DNA of 64,000 nt from Streptococcus castoreus DSM 17536 (GCF_000425025.1 NZ_AUKZ01000007.1:38454-102453), one strand, 5' to 3'. Numbered from the stretch's first letter, positions 1-8,518 are shown. Program-made: numbers and translations. The notes: generated from the letters alone by a model not told the origin.

Positions 1-525
1 GCCTGCTTGCGGTTGGGAACTAGCTTGATGGATATTCAAAAAGGAATTGCTAAAACGACCGTTCCAGGGCGCATGGAAGTCTTAACCATGGCTAACCAAG
101 CCAAGGTATTTGTCGATTATGCCCATAATGGTGATAGCTTAGAAAAACTTCTCTCAGTTGTGCAAGAGCATCAAAAAGGGCAACTGATTCTTGTCTTAGG
201 TGCTCCTGGTAATAAGGGGGAAAGTCGCCGTTTAGATTTTGGCAACGTGATTAACCAGCACCCAAACCTTACCATTATCTTAACGGCTGATGATCCTAAC
301 TTCGAGGATCCTGAAAGCATTTCACAGGAAATCGCAAGCCACATCACACGTTCTGTGAGGATCATCATTGACCGTGAACAGGCGATCAAAACAGCCATGA
401 CTCTTTGTCAGAAGGCCACCGACGCTGTTATTATTGCTGGAAAGGGTGCAGATGCCTACCAAATTGTTAAGGGGGAAAAAGTTCCCTATCTTGGTGACTT
501 GGCAGTTGCCGCTTCTTACTTGTAA
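1..525 (+). CDS. murE: UDP-N-acetylmuramyl tripeptide synthetase MurE (3' part)
   Basis: Only the C-terminal 174 or so residues of this roughly 480-residue cytoplasmic Mur ligase are in the window; the frame is open at base 1. The enzyme adds the third stem-peptide residue to UDP-MurNAc-L-Ala-D-Glu. Visible landmarks are [21 protein letters not shown] and the substrate-loop segment [13 protein letters not shown]. The DNPR signature of diaminopimelate-adding enzymes is absent, which agrees with an L-Lys-adding streptococcal enzyme. A hairpin terminator follows about 70 nt after the stop. The identification is firm; the N-terminus and ATP-binding domain cannot be judged. Confidence 0.95.
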   Translation, partial: ACLRLGTSLMDIQKGIAKTTVPGRMEVLTMANQAKVFVDYAHNGDSLEKLLSVVQEHQKGQLILVLGAPGNKGESRRLDFGNVINQHPNLTIILTADDPNFEDPESISQEIASHITRSVRIIIDREQAIKTAMTLCQKATDAVIIAGKGADAYQIVKGEKVPYLGDLAVAASYL

Positions 526-593
526 GCCTTCTTAAAACCAATTCAATCAGGATAGTTAATTCATCAAATAGTTCATTTTAGAAAATTGGCTCT

Positions 594-636
594 CTCATTT
601 CTGTAGGAGATACTACAAAAGTGAGCGGGTCTTTTT
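594..636 (+). terminator. murE terminator
   Basis: CTCATTT (594-600) pairs with AAAGTGAG (618-625), with an inner TGTAG/CTACA stem. A CTTTTT run follows at 631-636. Confidence 0.65.
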
Positions 637-645
637 GACTGTAAC

Positions 646-670
646 AAAAAATCCCACATGATTTATGTAG
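646..670 (-). terminator. terminator behind the decayed gene
   Basis: CTACAT/ATGTGG stem (665-670 with 654-659) followed on the minus strand by a run of T (651-646). It lies directly downstream of the pseudogene at 677-1012 and would have ended its transcript. Confidence 0.5.
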
Positions 671-676
671 AACCGC

Positions 677-1012
677 TTACGTAGTACCCCTTAAGTTAAT
701 GTTTTCAATCAGCTGATCAACTTGTTTAAGCACACAACTTTTGGATTGAAAACCTTTAGAGATGTCAAAGCGAGACTTCTTATCACTTTGAACTTCAAGA
801 AAGCAACCATACCTCTCAACTTAGCTTTTCCCTATCCATCACGGTTGACAGCAACTCTTAAATTGATCTCAATTTGACGGAAATGATTACCTGAATTTCC
901 TTTGGAATATTGCAACACCTCACCCTTATCCTTTAAGACCTCCACAAACCCTAGGACAACCATCTCAAAAATTTTATCTTCAAGTTGTAGTGATAATCTT
1001 AACCTTTTAATA
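677..1012 (-). pseudogene. decayed small gene of unknown function
   Basis: Minus-strand translation gives two coding-like blocks. The first contains VEVLKDKGEVLQYSKGNSG and HFRQIEINLRVAVNRDG and ends in an in-frame stop. The second, in another frame, contains YGCFLEVQSDKKSRFDISKG and VLKQVDQLIENINLRGTT and ends at a TAA at 677-679. A short stretch with a stop and a frame change separates them. A terminator follows the second block. I do not recognise the family. It directly follows the DUF1803 gene, so it may have been a co-transcribed partner. What I see is a gene of about 110 codons carrying at least one nonsense and one frameshift lesion. Confidence 0.5.
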
Positions 1013-1013
1013 A

Positions 1014-1667
1014 TCAGAAAGTTTGAAATGTCAATGTCTCTTTATCAAGTGTCATCAGCAGTTGATATTTGTTAGGCTCAACTTGGGCGATATAACCAAG
1101 TTTAACCAAGGCTTCCACAAAAATATCGGGTCTTTTTTGCACAACAAAATCTCCTCGAGTGAATTTTACCAAAAAGGTGGTTATATACTTTAAAGCATAG
1201 TCCTGATTCACATCACCGAGCAACTGATAAAGTGCCAACTGCTTGGCAGAAAGCTTTTCACCCCTAGTTAGACGGTAAAAATAATTAGCAAGGGTCAAAT
1301 CTTCTCGAGTAATTGTCGTTTGTTCCTTAATAATAGCGTGATTGGTCTTATTTGGCAAACACGTTTCAAAAAGAACTGTCACCATTTCCTGATAGACATC
1401 TGACGCCGTATCCACAAAGAGCATCCTTTCTAAAGCCAGTTGATCAATTGATGTCATTAAGGGAAGATTCAATCGATATCGTTTTTTCTCCCGATGAATA
1501 TAGCCAGCTTGAACATAGCTTTCAATGGCTCTATCAATACCTGAAACATTAGGAAAAGCTTTTTTAATCTGGCGCAAAATCACCTCATCATTCTGGCTGA
1601 GGTAATTGACTAACTCTTGAAAAAAAGCTTGTCCGGTTAATTTATCTGAATGAAATACAGTTATCAT
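1014..1667 (-). CDS. DUF1803 family protein
   Basis: 217-residue soluble protein, rich in charged helices, with no signal peptide or membrane segment. It resembles the streptococcal DUF1803 family, whose function is unknown. The N-terminal half (VSGIDRAIESYVQAGYIHRE) looks like a winged-helix-type fold, but this is only a sequence impression. No Shine-Dalgarno motif precedes the ATG at 1665-1667. Instead an extended -10 box sits 7 nt upstream, so the transcript may be leaderless. The gene is followed by the decayed gene at 677-1012. Confidence 0.65.
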   Translation of the reverse strand: MITVFHSDKLTGQAFFQELVNYLSQNDEVILRQIKKAFPNVSGIDRAIESYVQAGYIHREKKRYRLNLPLMTSIDQLALERMLFVDTASDVYQEMVTVLFETCLPNKTNHAIIKEQTTITREDLTLANYFYRLTRGEKLSAKQLALYQLLGDVNQDYALKYITTFLVKFTRGDFVVQKRPDIFVEALVKLGYIAQVEPNKYQLLMTLDKETLTFQTF

Positions 1668-1674
1668 AGGTTCT

Positions 1675-1683
1675 ATTATAGCA
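1675..1683 (-). promoter_or_regulatory. extended -10 immediately before the DUF1803 start
   Basis: On the minus strand TGC-TATAAT ends 7 nt before the ATG, placing the expected transcription start at or next to the start codon. No good -35 box is visible. Confidence 0.55.
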
Positions 1684-1725
1684 CAGAAAAAATAAAAAGA
1701 ATGCTAGTAATCAATACCAACATTC
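1684..1725 (-). terminator. ppaC terminator
   Basis: Imperfect hairpin with GAATG/CATTC at its base (1699-1725), followed on the minus strand by a T-rich tract (1698-1686). It lies 18 nt after the ppaC stop. Confidence 0.5.
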
Positions 1726-1743
1726 CTTTCTTTCATCATCTTA

Positions 1744-2679
1744 TTAAGCCCCAAAACTCTCGGTCAGTTGCGGAACAACTTGTTTTTTACGAGAAACAGC
1801 ACCTGCTAAGAAAGCGTGGTTATTTTCAAGAGTGAAGTTAAAGGCAGCTTCAACTTTATCCATATGACTACCAATGGCTAGAATTTCAGAGTTTGAATTG
1901 ACAATATCAGTAATCATCAAGACAAAATCAGAATAACCTTCTGCTACCATAGCTGCTTTGATGGCTACTTCAATAGCCTCTTGACGCTCTAAAACTTCAG
2001 CAATATCAACCGTATTGACCTGTGCCACACGAACAGCATTACCGTTTAATTCAAACGTTTTGGCATCAATATCAATCAATTCTGTTTCTGATTTGCTTGC
2101 AAGGTTTGTTCCCGCTTTAAGAAGTGCCATGCCATAATCTTCCAAATCTACCCCTGCTAACTCTGCCAATTCTTCAGCCAGTTTTGGATCTGTCTGATGA
2201 GTTGTTGGTGATTTTAATAATAAGGTATCTGAGATTAAACCAGACAAAAGCATGCCAGCGATTGCTTTTGGCACCTCGATATTATTTTCTTTAAACATAC
2301 GGTAAACAATTGATGAGGCTGACCCAACTGGCTCCACGCGCATGAATAAGGGGTTGGCAGTTTCAAAATTTGCCACACGGTGATGGTCAACAACACCATA
2401 TACTTCAACCTCACGAATATCTGAAATAGATTGTTGAAATTCATTGTGGTCTGTCAAAATAACTTTTTCAGCCCTTTCTGCTTTAGCAGATTCAACCACA
2501 CGAGGCGCCTCAACACCAAAATACTCAAGGGCAAAGGCTGTTTCTTCATTAGGCGCTCCCAAAGCCACCACTTCTGTGTCTAACCCAAATGCTTTTTGTG
2601 ATAAATAATCAAAAGCATACGATGATGCGATAGCATCTGTATCAGGATTTTGATGACCAAAAACTAAAATTTTTGACAT
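1744..2679 (-). CDS. ppaC: manganese-dependent inorganic pyrophosphatase
   Basis: 311 residues, the usual length of family II pyrophosphatases (DHH superfamily). It hydrolyses pyrophosphate released by biosynthetic reactions in the cytoplasm. Metal-binding motifs are visible: [11 protein letters not shown] near the N-terminus, DHNEF, and the DHH motif in [10 protein letters not shown]. The SRKKQ segment of the C-terminal DHHA2 domain binds the phosphates. The gene looks monocistronic, with a hairpin terminator after it and the pflA terminator upstream. Confidence 0.97.
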   Translation of the reverse strand: MSKILVFGHQNPDTDAIASSYAFDYLSQKAFGLDTEVVALGAPNEETAFALEYFGVEAPRVVESAKAERAEKVILTDHNEFQQSISDIREVEVYGVVDHHRVANFETANPLFMRVEPVGSASSIVYRMFKENNIEVPKAIAGMLLSGLISDTLLLKSPTTHQTDPKLAEELAELAGVDLEDYGMALLKAGTNLASKSETELIDIDAKTFELNGNAVRVAQVNTVDIAEVLERQEAIEVAIKAAMVAEGYSDFVLMITDIVNSNSEILAIGSHMDKVEAAFNFTLENNHAFLAGAVSRKKQVVPQLTESFGA

Positions 2680-2773
2680 AATAATTCTACCTCATTCTCT
2701 TTATTCATCTTATTTTAGCAAAAATGACCTTTAAAATCAAAGGGAGATGCCTTGCTGCCTTATTTTCAAAACT

Positions 2774-2798
2774 AAAAAAAGTTGAGACTACCCCAACT
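2774..2798 (-). terminator. pflA terminator
   Basis: AGTTGGG/CTCAACT stem (2792-2798 with 2780-2786), a 5-nt loop and a run of seven T on the minus strand. Confidence 0.8.
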
Positions 2799-2809
2799 CC
2801 AAAACTAGG

Positions 2810-3601
2810 CTATGACTGGTGAATCCGGTTCATATAGTCTGTGTAGGATTCTGTCTGCATTACATTTTTAGCATTTTGTACACGCTCTTTGGTTGGCGGT
2901 TTTACCCCTTCCAACGGATAAGGAATCCCCAGTTCACGCCACTTGAATTCCCCCATCGTATGATAGGGCAAAACCTCAAACTTGTCCACATTCTTTAATG
3001 TTTTGACAAATTCACCTAAACGTACTAAGTGATCGTCAATATCAGTTAGACCTGGAACTAAAACATGACGAATCCAAACAGGAATTTGCTTATCTGATAA
3101 ATATTTGGCAAATGCCAAAATGTTTTTATTGGGCTGACGGGTAACAAACTTGTGTTGTTCCTCATCAATTTCTTTTAAGTCCAATAAGATCAAATCGGTC
3201 ACCGCTAGCAATTTGTCTAAAACCTGGTGATATTCAGCTGTCGGTCTGTAAGCAAAACCACAAGTATCAAGTGTGGTATGGATACCTCGTTTTTTAGCCT
3301 CGATAAAGAGAGCTGTAATGAACTCCATTTGAAGCATGGCTTCACCACCAGAAACCGTAATTCCTCCCTTTTTACCCCAAAAATGTTTGTAGTGTAGGGC
3401 TTCTGTTAAGACATCATTTACTGTTCGCCGTTTTGAATGGTTGGTCTCCATTTCCCAAGTATCCGGATTATGACAGTATTGGCACCGCATTTTGCAACCT
3501 TGTAGGAAAATGATAAAACGAACCCCTGGACCGTCCACAGAACCAAAACTTTCTGTCGAGTGAACCATTCCAGTCACTTGCCCATAATCTATCTCAGTCA
3601 T
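2810..3601 (-). CDS. pflA: pyruvate formate-lyase activating enzyme
   Basis: Radical-SAM enzyme that installs the glycyl radical on pyruvate formate-lyase in anaerobic mixed-acid fermentation. The iron-sulfur ligands are C36, C40 and C43 in GCKMRCQYCHNP, followed by the glycine-rich SAM segment TVSGGEAMLQ. I place the start at the ATG at 3599-3601 (MTEIDYGQ, 263 residues), because AAGGAGATGTA precedes it at proper spacing. A longer frame to 3673 would run through the promoter. A cre-like site overlaps the expected transcription start, suggesting carbon catabolite control. Confidence 0.95.
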   Translation of the reverse strand: MTEIDYGQVTGMVHSTESFGSVDGPGVRFIIFLQGCKMRCQYCHNPDTWEMETNHSKRRTVNDVLTEALHYKHFWGKKGGITVSGGEAMLQMEFITALFIEAKKRGIHTTLDTCGFAYRPTAEYHQVLDKLLAVTDLILLDLKEIDEEQHKFVTRQPNKNILAFAKYLSDKQIPVWIRHVLVPGLTDIDDHLVRLGEFVKTLKNVDKFEVLPYHTMGEFKWRELGIPYPLEGVKPPTKERVQNAKNVMQTESYTDYMNRIHQS

Positions 3602-3618
3602 TACATCTCCTTCAGTTC

Positions 3619-3646
3619 TTGTAAACGTTTTTACCGTTTCATTATA
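3619..3646 (-). promoter_or_regulatory. pflA extended -10 and cre-like site
   Basis: TG-T-TATAAT is at 3649-3641 on the minus strand. Just downstream, TTGTAAACGTTTTTA (plus-strand reading, 3619-3633) matches the CcpA cre consensus with one mismatch. The position would let CcpA block initiation or early elongation. Confidence 0.5.
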
Positions 3647-3654
3647 ACATTTTC

Positions 3655-3683
3655 TGAAAAAAAGACTAGACATGATGTCTAGT
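3655..3683 (-). terminator. terminator of the CBS/DUF21 gene
   Basis: ACTAGACA/TGTCTAGT stem (3683-3676 with 3672-3665) and a T run on the minus strand. The stop codon of the upstream gene (3679-3681) lies inside the hairpin. Confidence 0.85.
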
Positions 3684-5013
3684 CCCCTTCTATAATCTGT
3701 TCTATATTAGACAGAATAACTTTCAATTTAGTAACACGACCGTCCTTCACTTTATCATTAATGATCGTAAGGTGTTTGTCTTTACTATCACAGTCAAATG
3801 GCTCTTTTTCTTTCTGATTTGGGATGGTTCCAATACCAGTCAAATAAAAACCCGCTATAGTATCCACATCATCAGATTCTAGCTCGGTATCAAAATACTC
3901 ATTGAAGTCATTTAACGTCATCGTACCGACAACAATGTAGGTATTATCTCCGATGTCATGAACAAATTGTTCTGCCTTATCCGTTTCATCATCAATTTCA
4001 CCAACAATTTCCTCTAGTAAATCTTCTAAAGTCACGAGACCAGCCACGCCACCGTATTCATCTAGTAAAATAGCCATTTGATTTTGAGTATTTCGTAACT
4101 GGCGCAAGAGATCATCCACAAAAATGGTCTCAGGAACAAAAAGAGGCTCCTGCATGATTTTTCGCATGTTGATGTTTTCAAAGCCCTGACGAAAACCAGA
4201 CTCCAAAAGACGCTTGGTATGAATCAAGCCAATAATTTTATCCTTATCCACATCATAGACAGGAATACGTGAAAAACTTTGCTTTAAAATTCCTTGAATG
4301 TTTTCTAACGTGTCATCATTAATATCAATCATAAAGGCATCGGTTCTTGGAACCATCACTTCACGCGCCATCATTTCATCAAGTGAGAAAATCCCTTGCA
4401 ACATTTCAATTTCTTCAGCATCAAGGGTTGCTTCACTATTAGATAGCATGTATTCAATTTCATCACGCGTCATTTGTTCATCTGCATCGTCAAAGGTCAT
4501 TGGGGTCAAACGGCTCAGTAAATTTGTAGAAGCTGATAACAACCAAACAAACGGACTTACCAATTGACCTAATCCAATAATGATCGGCGCCGAAAAAATA
4601 GCTAACTTGTCCTTGAGATTCATAGCAATCCGTTTCGGGTACAATTCCCCCAAAACAATAGAGATATAAGTCAGGAAAATCAAAGAAATAATACTACCTG
4701 CAGTTTGAGCCGTTACGGAACCTCCTAACCAATTAGAAATGACTTTCCCAAGAGAAGCTGATAAACTAGCCCCTGACAAGAGACTGATGAAGGTAATACC
4801 AACCTGAATGGTGGATAAAAAATGATTGGGCTGTTCTAAGACATGCAAGAGACGACTGTATTTTTTATCTCCGTCTGCAGCTTTTTGTTCAACCCTCGAA
4901 CGATTTAAAGATACTAGAGCCATCTCACTAGCTGAGAAAAAAGCATTTAACAAAGTTAAAATAAACAACAACAATAATTGCATAAACAAAGGCTGACTCA
5001 CAGGGTCTTCCAT
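3679..5013 (-). CDS. DUF21/CBS/CorC_HlyC membrane protein (hemolysin-III-like, probable divalent-cation exporter)
   Basis: 444 residues in the classical order: about three or four N-terminal membrane helices (DUF21, residues about 5-165), two CBS domains (around MVPRTDAFMI and LFVPETIFVDDLL), a DEYGGVAGLVTLEDLLEEIVGEI block, and a C-terminal CorC_HlyC domain. Homologues (MpfA, YhdP, CorC) are linked to magnesium homeostasis, and the old label hemolysin is probably misleading. It stands alone with its own terminator. The substrate is inferred from the family. Confidence 0.85.
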   Translation of the reverse strand: MEDPVSQPLFMQLLLLFILTLLNAFFSASEMALVSLNRSRVEQKAADGDKKYSRLLHVLEQPNHFLSTIQVGITFISLLSGASLSASLGKVISNWLGGSVTAQTAGSIISLIFLTYISIVLGELYPKRIAMNLKDKLAIFSAPIIIGLGQLVSPFVWLLSASTNLLSRLTPMTFDDADEQMTRDEIEYMLSNSEATLDAEEIEMLQGIFSLDEMMAREVMVPRTDAFMIDINDDTLENIQGILKQSFSRIPVYDVDKDKIIGLIHTKRLLESGFRQGFENINMRKIMQEPLFVPETIFVDDLLRQLRNTQNQMAILLDEYGGVAGLVTLEDLLEEIVGEIDDETDKAEQFVHDIGDNTYIVVGTMTLNDFNEYFDTELESDDVDTIAGFYLTGIGTIPNQKEKEPFDCDSKDKHLTIINDKVKDGRVTKLKVILSNIEQIIEGD

Positions 5014-5124
5014 TTCAATATAACTCCTAGAAAATAATATAGTGACTTCATTATATCATATTTATGGGCAAAGCCTATTGATTTCTTCTTTTTCCACAGA
5101 AATAATCAAGAACTTTCTGCTAAG

Positions 5125-5679
5125 TTAACAATTTGCTAATTTCTCTAACATCACTAAAAAAGGTGGGGTATTGACCTGATTGATTGGCTGATAAAGCATC
5201 GCAGAAACCAAGCCTTGATCCAGTTGCCGCACAAAATTCAGCAAAGCCTCTTTTTCCATATCACCACCCTCATGACCATAATAAACCATGATCGCAATCC
5301 GACCGCCAACCTCTAATAGCTTCAATAGTTTGGATAAGGCTAATAGAGTTGTCTCTGGCAAGGTAATAACAGATTTATCCGCACTAGGCAAATAGCCAAG
5401 GTTGAAAATAGCTGCGCGCACCGATTCCGTCACATATTGGTCAACCTCTTCATGCCCCGCTAGAATCAGCTGAGCGTTTGATAAGCAGACTTCTTCTAAA
5501 CGCTGTCGGGTCCTTTCTAGGGCTTGCTCTTGCACATCAAAAGCATAGACTTTCTTAGCCAACTGAGCTAAAAATACAGTGTCATAACCATTTCCCATTG
5601 TCGCATCCACAACAACACTTTCCTTATCTATAACCTCCGCCAAAAAATCATGCGAGAGGTGAATGGGGCGTTTTATCAT
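5125..5679 (-). CDS. mnmM: tRNA (mnm5s2U34)-methyltransferase MnmM (YtqB)
   Basis: 184-residue class I SAM methyltransferase of the YtqB family. The SAM-binding motif I is VVDATMGNGYDT and the acidic motif II is VYAFDVQEQAL. Family members methylate nm5s2U to mnm5s2U at the tRNA wobble position. It lies 22 nt downstream of the radical-SAM gene mnmL, which is assigned to the preceding step, so the two form a wobble-uridine modification operon. The ATG at 5679 is preferred over the GTG one codon earlier because GGAG lies 6 nt before it. Confidence 0.85.
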   Translation of the reverse strand: MIKRPIHLSHDFLAEVIDKESVVVDATMGNGYDTVFLAQLAKKVYAFDVQEQALERTRQRLEEVCLSNAQLILAGHEEVDQYVTESVRAAIFNLGYLPSADKSVITLPETTLLALSKLLKLLEVGGRIAIMVYYGHEGGDMEKEALLNFVRQLDQGLVSAMLYQPINQVNTPPFLVMLEKLANC

Positions 5680-5701
5680 CACAATCTCCTATCCAAATAT
5701 G

Positions 5702-6637
5702 TCAAAATGAGGGCAGTAATTTAGCCTTACACCCCTGCCAGCTGCCGCGCCTTTCCATTTCCTTATCAATGGCATTTAAGACTTCCCATTTATTAAGACT
5801 CCACATAGGACCAATCAACATATCCCGTGGGGCATCACCTGTAAGACGATGAATGACAATAGATTTAGGAATAACCTCTAATTGGTCACAAATAATAGAG
5901 ACATACTCCTTTTGACTCAATAACTGTAAACGTCCTTCGTGGTAGTCCCTTTGCATCCGAGTATTGGTCATTAAGTGAAGCAAATGCAGCTTAATCCCTT
6001 GAATAGCATTATCCGTCACACAACGTCTGACATTTTCAAGCATCATCTCGTGTGTTTCACCTGGCAAACCGTTAATCAAATGGGATACAATTTCAATCTT
6101 AGGGTATTGTCTTAACCGCTGAACTGTTTCCTTATACAAATCGTAAGAATGGGCCCTGTTAATCAATTCAGAAGTCTTTTCATAAGTCGTTTGTAACCCC
6201 AATTCTACCGTTACATGCATGCGTTCTGCCAATTCTGATAAATAAGCAATGGTTTCATCAGGAAGGCAATCAGGTCTTGTCCCAATATTAATTCCAACTA
6301 CTCCCGGCTCATTTATCGCTTGTTCATAGCGCTCCCGAATTACTTCTACCTTATCATGCGTATTGGTAAAATTTTGAAAATAAACTAAGTATTGATTAAC
6401 CTCAGGCCATTTTCGGTGCATAAAGGCAATTTCCTTGTAAAATTGCTCTCGAATAGGGGCATCTGGAGCCACAATAGCATCCCCAGATCCCGAAACCGTA
6501 CAAAAAGTACAACCGCCGTGAGCGACCGTTCCGTCACGATTGGGACAGTCAAAGCCGGCATCAATCGGAACTTTAAAAATCTTTGCACCAAATAACTGAC
6601 GGTAGTACGCATTCAAGGTCTGATATCTCTTTTTCAT
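5702..6637 (-). CDS. mnmL: radical-SAM tRNA-modification enzyme MnmL (YtqA)
   Basis: 311-residue radical-SAM protein of the YtqA/TIGR01212 family. Cluster cysteines are visible as C31, C43 and C46 (DCPNRDGTVAHGGCTFC). The family resembles the Elp3 radical-SAM domain and has been assigned to the step from cmnm5 to nm5 at U34. It is co-oriented with mnmM immediately downstream. No Shine-Dalgarno motif precedes the ATG; a TACAAT box ends 7 nt before it, so the mRNA may be leaderless. Confidence 0.85.
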   Translation of the reverse strand: MKKRYQTLNAYYRQLFGAKIFKVPIDAGFDCPNRDGTVAHGGCTFCTVSGSGDAIVAPDAPIREQFYKEIAFMHRKWPEVNQYLVYFQNFTNTHDKVEVIRERYEQAINEPGVVGINIGTRPDCLPDETIAYLSELAERMHVTVELGLQTTYEKTSELINRAHSYDLYKETVQRLRQYPKIEIVSHLINGLPGETHEMMLENVRRCVTDNAIQGIKLHLLHLMTNTRMQRDYHEGRLQLLSQKEYVSIICDQLEVIPKSIVIHRLTGDAPRDMLIGPMWSLNKWEVLNAIDKEMERRGSWQGCKAKLLPSF

Positions 6638-6644
6638 AATTCTT

Positions 6645-6653
6645 ATTGTAGCA
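6645..6653 (-). promoter_or_regulatory. extended -10 immediately before the mnmL start
   Basis: TGC-TACAAT on the minus strand, 7 nt upstream of the ATG at 6637. No ribosome-binding site lies between them. Confidence 0.5.
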
Positions 6654-6713
6654 CAAACAAAGGGGGGCTAGGTTAACAATTCATAACTTTTTGAAGTCCC
6701 GCTCTTTTTAGCC

Positions 6714-6748
6714 ATCAAAAAAACTTAGGACTCCCCAACCTAAGTTTT
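6714..6748 (-). terminator. terminator after the PAP2 gene
   Basis: Perfect 10-bp stem AAAACTTAGG/CCTAAGTTTT (6720-6729 with 6739-6748) and a run of T on the minus strand. Confidence 0.9.
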
Positions 6749-6770
6749 GATCATATCACATCATTTCATG

Positions 6771-7421
6771 TTATGGCTGTTTTCGTTGAAAACGCCATTC
6801 AAAACGTTTTTTATCATAATAAGGGTAAACAAGATGAAGGACACCAAAACCTAAAATAAAACCCGCTAAGACATCACTTGGATAATGAACACCCAGATAA
6901 ACTCGAGACAAACCAATCAGCAAAATAAGGGTTACAAAAATGGCATCACCTGCTAACTGTAGGGGTTTCGTCTTAATCCGTTGATGGAAAACAATCAAGA
7001 GACTGCCAAAAATCAACAAACTCCCCATCGCATGACCACTTGGGAAAGAAAACCCACTTGCATAGACCAAATGCTCAATACTTGGTCTTGGTCTTTGATA
7101 CAAATATTTGAGACTTGAAATCAAGATTGCTGCAATAAAACCATTTGACAAAATCAACAAGGCTTCTATCTTCCATCTTACCAGAAGTAAACTAAAGACC
7201 GATAGAGCAACCACAAGTATCTGCATGCTAATATTGCCAAACACTGTCATCACCCGAAACAATTGAGTCCAAGCCTGAGGAAGATTACCCCTAATAGCTG
7301 TTTGGATATTATTATCAAGCAATGTCAACTGCTCAGGGAAAAATTTGACCATATAGCCAACCATAACAAAAAGGAGCAGAGCAAAGGAGGCTACCAAAAA
7401 GTGATTTTGTTTGTTTTTCAT
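6771..7421 (-). CDS. PAP2-family membrane phosphatase
   Basis: 216 residues with an N-terminal membrane helix and at least four more hydrophobic segments. The three PAP2 motifs are intact: K105 with RPRP (110-113), SFPSGH (125-130) and SRVYLGVHYPSD (172-183). This is a PgpB/YodM-like enzyme, so lipid phosphates such as undecaprenyl pyrophosphate or phosphatidylglycerol phosphate are likely substrates; which one cannot be told. It starts 3 nt after the ribU stop, so it probably shares the FMN-controlled transcript, although no functional link is obvious. Confidence 0.85.
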   Translation of the reverse strand: MKNKQNHFLVASFALLLFVMVGYMVKFFPEQLTLLDNNIQTAIRGNLPQAWTQLFRVMTVFGNISMQILVVALSVFSLLLVRWKIEALLILSNGFIAAILISSLKYLYQRPRPSIEHLVYASGFSFPSGHAMGSLLIFGSLLIVFHQRIKTKPLQLAGDAIFVTLILLIGLSRVYLGVHYPSDVLAGFILGFGVLHLVYPYYDKKRFEWRFQRKQP

Positions 7422-7424
7422 GTA

Positions 7425-7988
7425 TTAGTGTTTATATCTTTCTAGATTTGATTTACTCGCAATATACACCAAATAAAAGGCAATAGCAAATATTAACCCT
7501 TCTACGAGGTTAAAGGGAATGACCATGGCAACCATATATCTAGTTATCCCGATATAGGCACCAATATCAAAATGAGCAAATTTAGCATACAGCGGAATGG
7601 CAAAGACATAATTTAAAACAACCATGCCTAACGTCAATAAGCCAGTTCCTACCAAACTAGCTATCAGATACCGACTAAATCCTTTTTTACGATTCCAAAT
7701 AAAAGCAAAAGCAGTGACAAATAAGGCAATGGCAAGCATATTCATCGGTAGACCAATAAAATCATTTACACCACGATTATTTAAAAAGAGTTTGAGTAGT
7801 GACCTCAGCAGTAAAATAAGATAGGCGCTCTTTAAATCTATTAACACCAAGCCAAGCAAGACGGGAATAATGCTAAATTCAATTTTTAAGAAATCAGCTC
7901 CTGGAATAATGGCAAAGCTAAATAACATAAGAATAAACGAGATGGCTGAAAGAATGGCAACCATAACCATTCGGTGTGTTTTTGACAT
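7425..7988 (-). CDS. ribU: riboflavin ECF transporter S component RibU
   Basis: 187-residue integral membrane protein with about six hydrophobic helices. It starts MSKTHRMVMVAILSA, with a typical S-component N-terminus and the family's KIEFSIIPVLLG segment. It binds riboflavin and works with the shared EcfAA'T module encoded elsewhere. The start at 7988 is chosen because GGAGG precedes it at normal spacing; longer readings run into the leader. The FMN riboswitch upstream supports the substrate. Confidence 0.92.
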   Translation of the reverse strand: MSKTHRMVMVAILSAISFILMLFSFAIIPGADFLKIEFSIIPVLLGLVLIDLKSAYLILLLRSLLKLFLNNRGVNDFIGLPMNMLAIALFVTAFAFIWNRKKGFSRYLIASLVGTGLLTLGMVVLNYVFAIPLYAKFAHFDIGAYIGITRYMVAMVIPFNLVEGLIFAIAFYLVYIASKSNLERYKH

Positions 7989-8069
7989 AAAAAATTCCTC
8001 CAATTTTTCCAAATTGAAAGAAGTTCCATCGTAATTGCATCGCCTTAAAAAGCAGACACAAAAAACCCG

Positions 8070-8187
8070 GTCTTCTCTCATCCAGACTCTACTGTCGGTT
8101 GTGGAATCACACCACATCAGCTTGCGCTCGCGGACTTCTAGTTGCTCTAGTCACCGCCGGTCGGGAATTACACCCTGCCCTGAAGAC
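8070..8187 (-). promoter_or_regulatory. FMN riboswitch (RFN element)
   Basis: The minus strand carries the conserved RFN blocks in order: CTTCAGGGCAGGGTG, ATTCCCGACCGGCGGT, AGTCCGCGAGC, TGATGTGGTGTGATTCCAC, and a closing GATGAGAGAAG. It lies about 80 nt upstream of ribU. A GGG plus T-run just after the aptamer suggests a transcription-attenuation platform, but I could not fold it with certainty. Confidence 0.95.
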
Positions 8188-8188
8188 A

Positions 8189-8197
8189 CTTATAGCA
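8189..8197 (-). promoter_or_regulatory. ribU extended -10
   Basis: TGC-TATAAG on the minus strand. The expected start falls at about 8182, so the transcript begins essentially with the FMN aptamer. Confidence 0.5.
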
Positions 8198-8518
8198 TAC
8201 CAGATTTATCGCAAGATCGCAATCATTTTTAATTTTCGACAAACCACAGGGTTTAAAAGGCTTGCTCCTTATTCGGATGACAGGGATTTTTCAAAAAATG
8301 CTACAGATATGATTTCATCTCTTCCTAATGTACTTACGTCATCAAATTAACTTCAATTTGAAAGGACAATATTTCTAAAAAGACAGGGATTTAACGGCCA
8401 AGAAAAGGCTTGACGAAATCTGTCAAACCAACAACATATTAACAACCATTAACTAGCTGATGAGACCCCAACAAAGCTAAGTTTTTTAAAGAAACATTCC
8501 CTAAAAAGAAGTCGTTTA
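8198..8518. other. intergenic stretch between the ribU promoter and trmL
   Basis: About 320 bases with no gene-like reading frame, no convincing hairpin with a T run and no recognised repeat. trmL ends at its lower edge and the trmL transcript must terminate in here or further on. Confidence 0.4.

Noticed and set aside
1650..1835. Plus-strand 61-codon frame over the ppaC end
   Set aside because: It overlaps a real gene and its terminator, and has no ribosome-binding site or family resemblance.
8035..8350. Plus-strand frames over the FMN riboswitch
   Set aside because: They are antisense to a highly conserved RNA element, and the composition is not protein-like.
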